Shown here piece by piece: positions 20,734 through 29,298 of a stretch of 64,000 nt of DNA. The position numbers were made by a program, and so were the translations under genes. The stretch is from Methylobacterium sp. (lineage in GTDB: Bacteria > Pseudomonadota > Alphaproteobacteria > Rhizobiales > Beijerinckiaceae), in the NCBI GenBank assembly GCA_020252645.1, contig JADCCN010000015.1:1-64000 (forward strand), written 5' to 3'. Within the stretch, counting starts at the first letter, position 1. Every line of letters starts with the position of its first letter. The notes below the pieces were generated by a model that saw nothing but the letters and a program-made list of their open reading frames with translations, was not told the origin of the DNA and made no database searches.

Positions 20734-20970
20734 TCACTTGATCACGAAGGGCAGCAGGCCGAGGAAGCGGGCGCGCTTGATCGCCTGGGCGAGGTCGCGC
20801 TGCTTCTTGGCCGAGACCGCCGTGATGCGGGACGGAACGATCTTGCCACGCTCCGAGATGTAGCGCGAGAGGAGCTTCACGTCCTTGTAGTCGATCTTCG
20901 GGGCGCCATTGCCCGTGAACGGGCAGGACTTGCGGCGGCGAAAGAACGGGCGGCGTGCGGGCTGGCTCAT
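20734..20970 (-). CDS. rpsR: 30S ribosomal protein S18
   Basis: 78 aa. Basic N-terminus [13 protein letters not shown], then [24 protein letters not shown] and the C-terminal [22 protein letters not shown], all diagnostic of S18. The single cysteine (C16) is part of the CPF motif; there is no full CXXC zinc set. The ATG shares one base with the rpsF stop (TGATG). Confidence 0.98.
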   Translation of the reverse strand: MSQPARRPFFRRRKSCPFTGNGAPKIDYKDVKLLSRYISERGKIVPSRITAVSAKKQRDLAQAIKRARFLGLLPFVIK

Positions 20971-21392
20971 CAGACTTCCTCCTCGGCGACATCCTCCGCG
21001 ACCGCATCCTCGCGGTCACGGCGGCGGGGGCGATCGTCACGGCCGCCGCGCTCGTCGTCGCGATCACGGTCGCGGCGCTGGAGCATCACGGAGGGGCCAT
21101 CCTCGAGCGCCTCGACCTTCACGGTCATGAAGCGGAGAATGTCTTCGGAAATGCGCATCTGGCGCTCCATCTCGGCCACGGCAGCGGCCGGAGCGTCGAT
21201 GTTGAACAGCGCATAATGCGCCTTGCGATTCTTCTTGATGCGGAATGCGAGGGACTTCAGACCCCAATACTCCACCTTCGTCACCGCGCCGCCCTTCGTT
21301 TCGATGACGGACTTGTAGGTCTCGGTCATCGTCTCGACCTGCTGGGCCGTGACGTCCTGGCGGGCCAGGAACACGTGCTCATACAAAGCCAT
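20970..21392 (-). CDS. rpsF: 30S ribosomal protein S6
   Basis: 140 aa starting [15 protein letters not shown]; the central [22 protein letters not shown] is the S6 core that pairs with S18 on the small-subunit platform. The C-terminus is a charged Arg/Asp-rich tail ending AEDVAEEEV, the alphaproteobacterial form of the tail modified by RimK in enterobacteria. AGAAGG precedes the ATG. First gene of the operon, divergent from fabD. Confidence 0.97.
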   Translation of the reverse strand: MALYEHVFLARQDVTAQQVETMTETYKSVIETKGGAVTKVEYWGLKSLAFRIKKNRKAHYALFNIDAPAAAVAEMERQMRISEDILRFMTVKVEALEDGPSVMLQRRDRDRDDERGGRDDRPRRRDREDAVAEDVAEEEV

Positions 21393-21724
21393 ATGCTTTT
21401 GCCTTCTTCGGTGCCCGGAACGGGCGATGGGTTCCCTCTGGCGCGAAGCCCTTCGAGCCGATGGAAGGCTCGATCCGTTCACGAAGGCGTTGACACGGGA
21501 GACCGAGGTTCGAAACCTCTGCCGGAAATCCGGCTCTCCGTTCAGCCACCGGCCATCGGGGAAGAAGTCTGCATACAGAAATTCTCGCAGCGCACAAGGG
21601 TTTTCGCTGCCGAAACAGACGGTTTGAAGCCTTGCACCGGCTTGACTTCGCCCTTGTCGCCACGCATTGCCGCGCGGGGATGGGCCAGGCAGGCCGCAGG
21701 AACGATTGAACTAGGCTTTCCAGC
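21393..21724. other. 332-bp divergent control region between rpsF and fabD
   Basis: No gene is supported. It must hold promoters for the ribosomal operon (minus) and the fab cluster (plus). On the minus strand TTGTGC followed 16 bases later by TATGCA (about 21550-21580) is a weak candidate. On the plus strand TTGACT near 21641 has no convincing -10. I see no S6:S18-type leader structure or riboswitch. Confidence 0.4.
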
Positions 21725-22663
21725 ATGAGCAAGACCGCTTTCCTTTTCCCGGGCCAGGGTTCCCAGGCCGTCGGCATGGGCAAGTCGCTGGCGGAAAATT
21801 TCGCTTCGGCGCGTGCGGTGTTCGACGAGGTGGATGCCGCGCTGGGCCAGAAGCTTGCCACGCTGATGTTCGAGGGCCCGGAGGATCGGTTGACGCTCAC
21901 CGCCAATGCGCAGCCGGCCTTGATGGCGGTGTCGCTGGCGGTGATCCGCACGCTGGAAGCCGAGAAGGGTCTCGAGCTTGCGAAGGCGGCGAGTTTCGTC
22001 GCGGGCCACAGCCTCGGCGAATACTCCGCCTTGGCCGCTGCCGGATCGCTGACGATTTCGGAGACGGCGAAGCTCCTGCGCATCCGGGGCGATGCGATGC
22101 AGGCGGCCGTGCCGGTGGGGCAGGGCGCGATGTGCGCGCTGATCGGCGCGGAATGGGATCTGGCGAGCGAAATCGCCAAAGAAGCCGCGCAAGGTCAGGT
22201 TTGTGATGTCGCGAACGACAATGGCGGCGGGCAGGTCGTGCTTTCCGGCCACAAGGGCGCGATCGATCGGGCCATTGACATTGCGAAAGCGAAGGGCGTG
22301 AAGCGTGCGCTGCCGCTGCCGGTTTCGGCACCCTTCCATTCCTCGCTGATGCAGCCGGCAGCGGAGCGCATGCGCGAGGCGCTCGCGGGAGCTGCCATTC
22401 AGGCGCCGAAGGTGCCGGTCATCGCCAATGTCACCGCCGGCCCGGTCAGCGATCCGGAGGCGATCCGCCGGCATCTCGTGGAGCAGGTCACGGGCTCGGT
22501 GCGCTGGCGCGAGAGCATGCTCTGGCTCGGTGCGAATGGCGTCACGCGCTTCGTCGAATGCGGCTCGGGCAAGGTGCTGGCGGGGCTCGCCAAGCGCGCG
22601 GTGGCCGGAGCCGAGGCGATGAGCATTGGTTCGGCGGATGATGTTTCTGGCTATTCGGCCTGA
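21725..22663 (+). CDS. fabD: malonyl-CoA:ACP transacylase
   Basis: Loads malonyl groups onto ACP for fatty acid synthesis. The N-terminal FPGQGSQAVGMG and the nucleophile S96 in GHSLGEYSA are present, with the catalytic His in the PVSAPFHSSLM segment. 312 aa, normal size. First gene of fabD-fabG-acpP-fabF. Confidence 0.97.
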   Translation: MSKTAFLFPGQGSQAVGMGKSLAENFASARAVFDEVDAALGQKLATLMFEGPEDRLTLTANAQPALMAVSLAVIRTLEAEKGLELAKAASFVAGHSLGEYSALAAAGSLTISETAKLLRIRGDAMQAAVPVGQGAMCALIGAEWDLASEIAKEAAQGQVCDVANDNGGGQVVLSGHKGAIDRAIDIAKAKGVKRALPLPVSAPFHSSLMQPAAERMREALAGAAIQAPKVPVIANVTAGPVSDPEAIRRHLVEQVTGSVRWRESMLWLGANGVTRFVECGSGKVLAGLAKRAVAGAEAMSIGSADDVSGYSA

Positions 22664-22675
22664 CAGGAGACTTCC

Positions 22676-23413
22676 ATGTTCTCACTCACCGGCAAGTTCG
22701 CCCTCGTCACCGGCGCCTCGGGCGGCATCGGTGCTGCCATCGCGGAAGCGCTGCATGCACAGGGCGCGACGGTGTGCCTTTCGGGCACGCGGCGCGAGGC
22801 GCTGGAAGCCGTCGCGGCGAAGCTCGGCAGCCGCTGCCATATCGTGACCGCCAACCTTTCGGACCGCGCCTCGGTGCAGGCGCTCGTGCCGGAGGCGGAG
22901 AAGGCGCTTGGAGGGCTCGACATCCTCGTGAACAATGCCGGCATCACCCGCGACAACCTCTTCATGCGTATGAAGGATGAGGAGTGGGACCAGGTTCTCG
23001 CCGTGAACCTCACCTCGTCGTTCATCCTGGCGCGCGCGGCCGTGAAGGGCATGATGAAGCGCCGCTTCGGCCGTATCATCGGCATCACTTCGGTTGTGGG
23101 CGTCACCGGCAATCCGGGGCAGGCGAATTACTGCGCGGCAAAGGCCGGCATGATCGGCATGACGAAGAGCCTCGCGGCGGAAGTGGCAAGCCGCGGCATC
23201 ACGGTGAATTGCGTGGCTCCGGGCTTCATCGAGAGCGCGATGACGGACTCGCTGAACGAAAAACAGCGCGAGGCGATCATGAGCTCGATTCCGGCGGGGC
23301 GCATGGGCAAGGGCGCGGAAATCGCGAGCGCGGTGGCCTATCTTGCCTCCGCGGAGGCCGCTTATGTCAACGGACACACCCTGCATGTGAACGGCGGCAT
23401 GGCGCGCATCTGA
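22676..23413 (+). CDS. fabG: 3-oxoacyl-ACP reductase
   Basis: NADPH-dependent SDR reducing beta-ketoacyl-ACP. TGASGGIG (12-19), NNAG (86-89) and the catalytic S139, Y152 and K156 are all in place. 245 aa. A GGAGA site precedes the ATG, 12 bases after fabD. Just after its stop lies a 14-bp perfect palindrome (23423-23436). Confidence 0.96.
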   Translation: MFSLTGKFALVTGASGGIGAAIAEALHAQGATVCLSGTRREALEAVAAKLGSRCHIVTANLSDRASVQALVPEAEKALGGLDILVNNAGITRDNLFMRMKDEEWDQVLAVNLTSSFILARAAVKGMMKRRFGRIIGITSVVGVTGNPGQANYCAAKAGMIGMTKSLAAEVASRGITVNCVAPGFIESAMTDSLNEKQREAIMSSIPAGRMGKGAEIASAVAYLASAEAAYVNGHTLHVNGGMARI

Positions 23414-23567
23414 GCCATCCTCCCGGGAATTCCCGGAGTTTGGTTGCACCGCACGTTGACATTCCTTTCCCAATCCTGAAAGGGAAGTCGCGGTTGCGAC
23501 GCGCTGCGCCGAAAGAGCGCTCGTCGGCGCACGGGGGTACTCTAGTCAGAACAGAGAAGGTTTAGCC

Positions 23568-23804
23568 ATGAGCGATGTCGCCGAGCGCGTGAAGAAGATC
23601 GTGATCGAGCATCTCAGCGTCGATGCGGACAAGGTTGTCGAAGGCGCGAACTTCATCGACGATCTGGGCGCGGACAGCCTCGACACCGTCGAGCTGGTGA
23701 TGGCGTTCGAGGAGGAATTCGGCGTCGAGATCCCGGATGACGCCGCCGAGACCATCCAGACGGTCGGCGACGCGGTCCGCTTCCTCGAGAAGAACGCGGC
23801 CTGA
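23568..23804 (+). CDS. acpP: acyl carrier protein
   Basis: 78 aa acidic carrier whose 4'-phosphopantetheine is attached to S37 in [11 protein letters not shown]. The sequence is typical, with four helices and ending RFLEKNAA. It is preceded by a 154-bp gap containing a TTGACA hexamer at 23456 but no clear -10, and has a GAGAAGG site before the ATG. A separate promoter would fit the high demand for ACP. Confidence 0.98.
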   Translation: MSDVAERVKKIVIEHLSVDADKVVEGANFIDDLGADSLDTVELVMAFEEEFGVEIPDDAAETIQTVGDAVRFLEKNAA

Positions 23805-23817
23805 CGGCTCCGGGCCC

Positions 23818-25083
23818 ATGCTGCGCCGGGTTGTCATCACGGGTCTGGGAATGGTCACGCCGCATGGCTGCGGCGTGGAACCGACCTGGAAAAACGTGCT
23901 GGCGGGTCGCTCTGCGGCCCGGTCGGTCGAGCATTTCGAGGTTTCCGATCTTCCGGCGCGCATTGCCTGCCAGATTCCGCGTGGAAATGGCGCAGGCGAG
24001 TTCAACCCGGATGACTGGATGGACCCGAAGGATCAGCGGCGGGTCGATCCCTTCATCGTGTTCGCCATGGCCGCGGCCAAGCAGGCGCTGGATGATGCGA
24101 ACTGGCATCCCTCCACGCCCGATGAGCAGAACACCACCGGCGTCATCATCGGCTCCGGCATCGGAGGCATCGAAGGCATCAGCGAAACGGCCATCCTGTT
24201 GCAGGAAAAGGGCCCGCGCCGCGTCTCGCCCTTCTTCATTCCCGGCCGTCTGATCAATCTTGCCTCGGGCTATGTCTCCATTGCCCATGGGCTCAAGGGG
24301 CCGAACCACTCGGTCGTTACCGCCTGCTCCACCGGCGCGCATGCGATCGGCGACGGTGCGCGCATGATCGCGCTCGGCGATGCCGATGTGATGGTCGCGG
24401 GCGGCGCGGAATCGCCGGTCTCGCGCATTTCGCTTGCGGGCTTCGCGGCCTGCCGCGCCTTGTCCACCCGCTTCAACGACACCCCGGAGAAGGCCTCGCG
24501 CCCCTATGACAAGGATCGCGACGGCTTCGTGATGGGCGAGGGCGCCGGCGTGATGGTGCTTGAGGAACTCGAGCATGCCAGGGCTCGTGGCGCGAAGATC
24601 CATGCCGAGGTCATCGGCTACGGCATGTCTGGCGATGCCTATCACATCACCTCGCCCAGCGAGGATGGCGACGGCGCCTTCCGCTGCATGCAGGCGGCGC
24701 TGAAGCGTGCGGGCCTTTCGGCGGGCGAAATCGATTACATCAACGCGCATGGCACCTCGACGCCCGTGGGCGATGAAATCGAATTGCGCGCGGCAGAAAG
24801 GCTGCTCGGCAACCAGGCGGGGCGCGTCTCGATGTCTTCCACGAAATCCGCCATCGGCCATCTCCTGGGTGCTGCAGGCGCGGTGGAGGCGATCTTCACG
24901 ACGCTTGCGATCCGGGATCAGGTCGCGCCGCCCACCATCAATCTCGAGAATCCGTCGGTGGAAACACCGATCGACCTCGTGCCGCACCAGGCCCGCAAGC
25001 GCGAGATCAACGTTGCGCTGTCGAATTCCTTCGGTTTCGGCGGCACCAATGCCTCGCTGGTCCTGCGTCGCTATGCGCCGTGA
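23818..25083 (+). CDS. fabF: beta-ketoacyl-ACP synthase II
   Basis: Elongating condensing enzyme. The nucleophile is C170 in TACSTGAHAIG; the two active-site histidines lie in NAHGTSTP and KSAIGHLLGAAG. 421 aa. It starts 13 bases after acpP and is followed at 111 bases by mltG. Confidence 0.97.
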   Translation: MLRRVVITGLGMVTPHGCGVEPTWKNVLAGRSAARSVEHFEVSDLPARIACQIPRGNGAGEFNPDDWMDPKDQRRVDPFIVFAMAAAKQALDDANWHPSTPDEQNTTGVIIGSGIGGIEGISETAILLQEKGPRRVSPFFIPGRLINLASGYVSIAHGLKGPNHSVVTACSTGAHAIGDGARMIALGDADVMVAGGAESPVSRISLAGFAACRALSTRFNDTPEKASRPYDKDRDGFVMGEGAGVMVLEELEHARARGAKIHAEVIGYGMSGDAYHITSPSEDGDGAFRCMQAALKRAGLSAGEIDYINAHGTSTPVGDEIELRAAERLLGNQAGRVSMSSTKSAIGHLLGAAGAVEAIFTTLAIRDQVAPPTINLENPSVETPIDLVPHQARKREINVALSNSFGFGGTNASLVLRRYAP

Positions 25084-25194
25084 GCCTCAACCCGGCTTTC
25101 GCCATAATCCTGCGGGAAGAGGGGACGGCGAGCGCGCCGTGATCCGTTGGCCGCTTCGAAATGTCCGCATTGGCGCGGACCCTGCGAGCCCGGC

Positions 25195-26583
25195 ATGACC
25201 TCGACGCCCGATCCTTCCAAGCCCGATTCTTCCAAGCCCGATCCTTCCAAGCCCGAGGCCGGCAGGGGCGAGCCGGAAAAGGCGGGCTGGCTGGCCCGCA
25301 AGCGTGCGCGCCCCGGCGCCGGCGAGGCCGTGAAGGCCGAGCCCGCACCGCCGCCGCCGCGCAAGAAGCGCAAGACCGGCATCACCGCCATGTTCTCGGG
25401 GCTGATGACCGCGACCGTATTCCTGCTCGTGGCAGTTTTTGCAGGCGTGACCATCGCCCATCGCGAATTCGCCGAGCCCGGCCCGCTGCAGACCGACAAG
25501 GTCGTGATCATCGAGCGCGGCTCGACCACCGAGGACATCGTCGAGACGCTGACGCGCGAAGGCGTGGTCACCCGCTCGAGCCTGCTCTGGGCTGTGCTGC
25601 TCTGGCGCGATATCACCTCGAAATTCAGTGCGGAAGGCGCGAGCCGCCGGGCCAAGAGCGGCGAATATCTCTTCCGGCAATCCGCCTCCATGAGCGAAGT
25701 GGTGGATGTCATCACCTCGGGACGGTCGATCCAGCATGCGATCACCATTCCCGAGGGGCTGACGAGCGAGCAGATCGTCGAGCGGCTGATGCAGAACGAG
25801 CTGCTCACGGGCGAGGTCGCGACCATTCCCCCCGAAGGAGCGCTCCTTCCCGATACCTATCGCATCAACCGCGGCACCAGCCGTGAGGCGCTCGTTGCCC
25901 GCATGGCCAGCGAGCAGCGCCGGGTGCTGAACGAGATCTGGAACCGACGGGCGAAGGATCTTCCCTTGCGCAATCCGCGTGAACTGGTGACGCTCGCATC
26001 GATCGTCGAGAAGGAAACGGGCCGCGCGGATGAGCGACCGCGGGTCGCCAGCGTGTTCTATAATCGCATCGAGAAGAAGATGCGGCTGCAATCCGATCCG
26101 ACGATCATCTATGGCCTTGTCGGCGGCAAGGGCAGCCTCGGCCGGCCCATCAGCCGCGCCGATATCGATCGCCCCACGGCCTACAACACCTACACCATCC
26201 CGGCCCTGCCGCCGGGGCCCATCGCCAATCCCGGCCGCGCGGCCATGGAAGCGACCGCCAACCCTTCGCGCACGCGCGACCTCTATTTCGTGGCCGATGG
26301 CACCGGGGGCCATGCCTTTGCCGAGACGTTTGAACAGCATAACCGCAATGTCGCCCGCTGGCGTCAGATCGAGGCGATGCGGGCCGCGACACCGGCAGCC
26401 CCGGGGCTCCAGCCTGTGCCGGGCGCGCCGGCGGCTTCCTCCGCCGATGGCTCGGCCGCGCCGCAGGTGCAGGGCTTTGTCCAGCCGGACCGGCGATCGG
26501 GCGCCACCACACCGGCTCCGGTCTTGCGCCCCGGCGGCACGCCTGATCCTGCCGCGCCCCAGTCTGCCCCCCAGCCCGACTGA
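25195..26583 (+). CDS. mltG: endolytic murein transglycosylase MltG
   Basis: Inner-membrane lytic transglycosylase that cuts nascent peptidoglycan and terminates glycan strands. The 462 aa comprise a Pro/Lys-rich cytoplasmic N-terminus with a three-fold five-residue repeat (D-P/S-S-K-P; a 15-bp DNA repeat at about 25207-25256), a membrane helix at 63-87, the YceG domain with catalytic E272 in SIVEKETG, and a Pro/Ala-rich C-terminal tail. The ATG at 25195 has a weak binding site; a TTG at 25147 is possible but less likely. It lies between fabF and gmk. yicC, usually present here in Rhizobiales, is missing. Confidence 0.93.
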   Translation: MTSTPDPSKPDSSKPDPSKPEAGRGEPEKAGWLARKRARPGAGEAVKAEPAPPPPRKKRKTGITAMFSGLMTATVFLLVAVFAGVTIAHREFAEPGPLQTDKVVIIERGSTTEDIVETLTREGVVTRSSLLWAVLLWRDITSKFSAEGASRRAKSGEYLFRQSASMSEVVDVITSGRSIQHAITIPEGLTSEQIVERLMQNELLTGEVATIPPEGALLPDTYRINRGTSREALVARMASEQRRVLNEIWNRRAKDLPLRNPRELVTLASIVEKETGRADERPRVASVFYNRIEKKMRLQSDPTIIYGLVGGKGSLGRPISRADIDRPTAYNTYTIPALPPGPIANPGRAAMEATANPSRTRDLYFVADGTGGHAFAETFEQHNRNVARWRQIEAMRAATPAAPGLQPVPGAPAASSADGSAAPQVQGFVQPDRRSGATTPAPVLRPGGTPDPAAPQSAPQPD

Positions 26584-26621
26584 CAGCTCTCTTCGGCCTC
26601 GTCCCCTTCCCGGTGCGATCC

Positions 26622-27317
26622 ATGGTTCAGAACGTCCCTTCTCCTTCACCCTCCCGCAGGGGCGTGATGCTCGTCATCTCCTCGCCCTCGGGGGCGGGGA
26701 AATCCGCGCTGTCGCGCGCGCTGCTCGACAAGGACGACAAGGATCGCGAGGGGCGCCAGCAGATCGTCCTGTCGGTCTCGGTGACGACCCGCGCGAAGCG
26801 CCCGAGCGAAATCGACGGCGTGCATTATCATTTCGTGGATATCGAGACGTTCGAGCGCATGCGCGATCGCGGCGAATTGCTGGAATGGGCCGAAGTCCAT
26901 GGCAATTTCTATGCGACCCCCCGCAAGCCGGTGGAGGCCGCGCTGACCGATGGCAGGGACGTGCTCTTCGACATCGACGTGCAGGGGACGCTGCAGCTCT
27001 ACCGCAGCATGCGGGAGGATGTGGTGAGCGTCTTCATCCTGCCGCCCTCCATCGCCGAGTTGCAGAACCGGCTGCGCCGCCGCGCGGAGGATGCCGAAGC
27101 GGTGATCCGGCGCCGCCTGCATACGGCCGAGCGTGAGCTCGAGGCCTGGCAGGATTACGACTACGTGCTGGTGAACGAGGATCTCGACACCTGCTTCCAG
27201 CAGCTTCAATCGATTCTCCTATCCGAGCGGCTGAAGCGTGCGCGCAATCCGGCTCTGGCCGGGCGCCTCGCGATCCTTCAGAAGGATCTGAATGAGGTTC
27301 TCGCTCAGGCGCGCTGA
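26622..27317 (+). CDS. gmk: guanylate kinase
   Basis: ATP-dependent phosphorylation of GMP to GDP. P-loop SSPSGAGKSAL, the GMP-binding stretch RAKRPSEIDGVHYHFV and the E-x-A-x-V-H-G-N-F-Y motif are all present. 231 aa from ATG 26622; a GTG at 26613 would add three residues. It is the last gene of the fab-mltG run and converges on rsmA across a duplicated palindromic repeat. Confidence 0.96.
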   Translation: MVQNVPSPSPSRRGVMLVISSPSGAGKSALSRALLDKDDKDREGRQQIVLSVSVTTRAKRPSEIDGVHYHFVDIETFERMRDRGELLEWAEVHGNFYATPRKPVEAALTDGRDVLFDIDVQGTLQLYRSMREDVVSVFILPPSIAELQNRLRRRAEDAEAVIRRRLHTAERELEAWQDYDYVLVNEDLDTCFQQLQSILLSERLKRARNPALAGRLAILQKDLNEVLAQAR

Positions 27318-27332
27318 GCGTCGAGCGCGTTG

Positions 27333-27540
27333 GAGCGGCATTCGATCTGAACCAATCAGATCGACCGCTCTCTGGTTTTGTTGTTGATCGCATTTTCTTT
27401 CGAAGAACCGATATCCACTTCTTCGGAAAATGCTCGAGAGCGGCATTCGATCTGAACCAATCAGATCGACCGCTCTCTGTTTTTGTTGTTGGTCGCATTT
27501 TCTTTCGAAGAACCGGTATCCACTTCTTCGGAAAATGCTC
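27333..27540. repeat. two tandem copies of a ~104-bp palindromic repeat
   Basis: Unit 1 (27333-27437) and unit 2 (27438-27540) are nearly identical. Each has a first hairpin TTCGATCTGA-ACCAA-TCAGATCGA and, after TTTTGTTGTTG, a second hairpin GCATTTTCTTTCGAAGAA ... TTCTTCGGAAAATGC. Unit 2 overlaps the end of rsmA, supplying its last ~24 sense codons and TGA stop. Confidence 0.93.
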
Positions 27541-28363
27541 TGGCAAGCGCCACGAACCCTGCCACAGGCACGGTCTCGGGGCGCGCAGTCGGTTCAATGC
27601 CCGCAATTGCCAGCGCAGCTTCAAACCCCGCGAGCGATTTCAGGCTCTGCCGCAGCATCTTCCGGCGCTGGCTGAAGGCCGCCGCCGTCACCTGTTCCAG
27701 CCTTTCGAGGCGGCAGGCGAGGGGCTCGGCACGCGGGCGGAGGGTTAGCACGCTGGAAGTCACCTTGGGCGGCGGCGTGAAGGCCGAAGGCGAGAGATCG
27801 AAGGCGATATGCGCCTCCGTGCGCCAGCCCGCGAGGATGCCGAGGCGCCCATAATCCGAAACCTCAGCCGGCGTGGCGACAATCCGCCTCGCCACCTCCC
27901 GCTGGAACATCAGCGTGAGGCTGTCCCAGACGGGCGGCCAGGGCATGCGCAGCCAGCGGATCAGAAGTTCCGTGCCAATGTTGTAAGGCAGGTTCGAAAC
28001 AATGCGCGTGGGGGTTCCCCGCGCCAGCGCTTCGTAATCCGCCTTGAGCGCATCGCCCTCGACGATGCGGAGGCGGCCGGGATAGCGGGCGGCGATTTCC
28101 TCCAGCGCGGCGATGCATCGCCGGTCCCGTTCGATGGCCACGACTTCCGCCGCCCCGGCCGCGAGCAGCGCGCGGGTGAGGCCGCCTGGACCGGGCCCGA
28201 CCTCGATGACGCGACGTCCCTCGAGCGGGCCAGCCTCGCGGGCGATCTTCGCCGTGATGTTGAAATCCAGCAGGAAATTCTGCCCGAGGCTTTTCAATGC
28301 CTCGAGGCCATGGGCGCGGATGACCTCGCGAAGGGGCGGGAGGCCATCCTCGAAGGCAGCCAT
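27461..28363 (-). CDS. rsmA: 16S rRNA dimethyladenosine transferase (KsgA)
   Basis: Dimethylates two adjacent adenosines near the 3' end of 16S rRNA. The SAM site [16 protein letters not shown] and the catalytic [12 protein letters not shown] are present. 300 aa. The last ~24 residues (from [13 protein letters not shown] onward) are encoded inside an intergenic palindromic repeat and have no counterpart in the family; normal homologues end around ALARAF. The start shares one base with the surA stop (TGATG). In most Rhizobiales pdxA lies between surA and rsmA; here it does not. Confidence 0.95.
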   Translation of the reverse strand: MAAFEDGLPPLREVIRAHGLEALKSLGQNFLLDFNITAKIAREAGPLEGRRVIEVGPGPGGLTRALLAAGAAEVVAIERDRRCIAALEEIAARYPGRLRIVEGDALKADYEALARGTPTRIVSNLPYNIGTELLIRWLRMPWPPVWDSLTLMFQREVARRIVATPAEVSDYGRLGILAGWRTEAHIAFDLSPSAFTPPPKVTSSVLTLRPRAEPLACRLERLEQVTAAAFSQRRKMLRQSLKSLAGFEAALAIAGIEPTARPETVPVAGFVALARAFSEEVDTGSSKENATNNKNRERSI

Positions 28364-29286
28364 CAGCGGTTCATCCGGATGTCCATGGTCTTGCGCAGTT
28401 CGCCGATATAGCTGCGCGCGCGCTCCGTGATGCGCTGCTGGCCGAGGCGTTCGGCCACTTCCGCGCGCAGCGCCTGCGATACGGGACGGGGATTGCGCTC
28501 GCAGACCGCGACCATCTCGATGCCCTGATCCGTGCGGAATGGCGGCGTCAGCTTGCCGACCGGCGTGCCCTCGAGCACCTTCATGAGCGCCTCACCAAGC
28601 TGGTCCGACGAGCGCAGCTGCGCCGGCCGGATCGCCACATCCGGGAGCGTCCGCAATTCGTCGAACCCCGTCTCGCAGCCGGAGAAGCGGGCACGCGCGG
28701 CATTGGCCGCTGCCTCCCGCGCGCCGGGCGAGACACCGCGGGGAACGACAAAGACGACGTTGCGAAGGAAATAATCCACGATCGGCTTCTGCTTGCGCAT
28801 CTCCTCGTCGATCGCCTTCTCGAGATCGCCGGTGGAAACCTGCGAGCCCTTCCGGGCCTGGTCGCGCAGCAAAACCTGCCAGGCGAGATCGGCGCGGATC
28901 TTGTCGCGCAGGTTGGAGGGCTCGATACCCGATTGCCGCAGCGCCGCATCAAAGGCCGCGATATCGCGGCCGCCGCTCTTGGCGATGCGGGCATATTCCA
29001 CCTCCACGCCTTCCTCGGTCACACGATAACCGGCGCGGCGGGCCTCAATGAGCTTGACCTTGTCGTTGACCAGTTCCTCGATCGCGGCGCGGCGATCGAT
29101 GCGGCGCCCCTCGACGAGCTGCACGATCCGCATGCGTTGCGCGACATCGAAATCCGTGATCGGCAGGCCGTTCACGGTCGCGATGACGTTCTGGGAATGC
29201 GCCGGCACGGCGGCAAGCCCGGCGAAACCGAGCGCCAAAACCGCGAGCAGCAGATGTCGAACCCTTGTCATCATGCGAAAACCCAT
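28363..29286 (-). CDS. SurA-type periplasmic chaperone / peptidyl-prolyl isomerase
   Basis: 307 aa. An Ala/Leu-rich signal peptide ends at AHSQ (about residue 32), followed by the SurA N-terminal chaperone domain ([18 protein letters not shown]) and a parvulin-like (PPIC) domain in the C-terminal half. It should escort outer-membrane beta-barrels such as LptD, encoded 12 bases upstream on the same strand. It has one parvulin domain rather than the two in E. coli SurA, usual for Rhizobiales. Confidence 0.88.
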   Translation of the reverse strand: MGFRMMTRVRHLLLAVLALGFAGLAAVPAHSQNVIATVNGLPITDFDVAQRMRIVQLVEGRRIDRRAAIEELVNDKVKLIEARRAGYRVTEEGVEVEYARIAKSGGRDIAAFDAALRQSGIEPSNLRDKIRADLAWQVLLRDQARKGSQVSTGDLEKAIDEEMRKQKPIVDYFLRNVVFVVPRGVSPGAREAAANAARARFSGCETGFDELRTLPDVAIRPAQLRSSDQLGEALMKVLEGTPVGKLTPPFRTDQGIEMVAVCERNPRPVSQALRAEVAERLGQQRITERARSYIGELRKTMDIRMNR

Positions 29287-29298
29287 GCCCGATGCACC

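Noticed and set aside
25207-25256. 15-bp tandem repeat in mltG
   Set aside because: It encodes the in-frame DPSKP repeat of a disordered N-terminus and needs no separate explanation.
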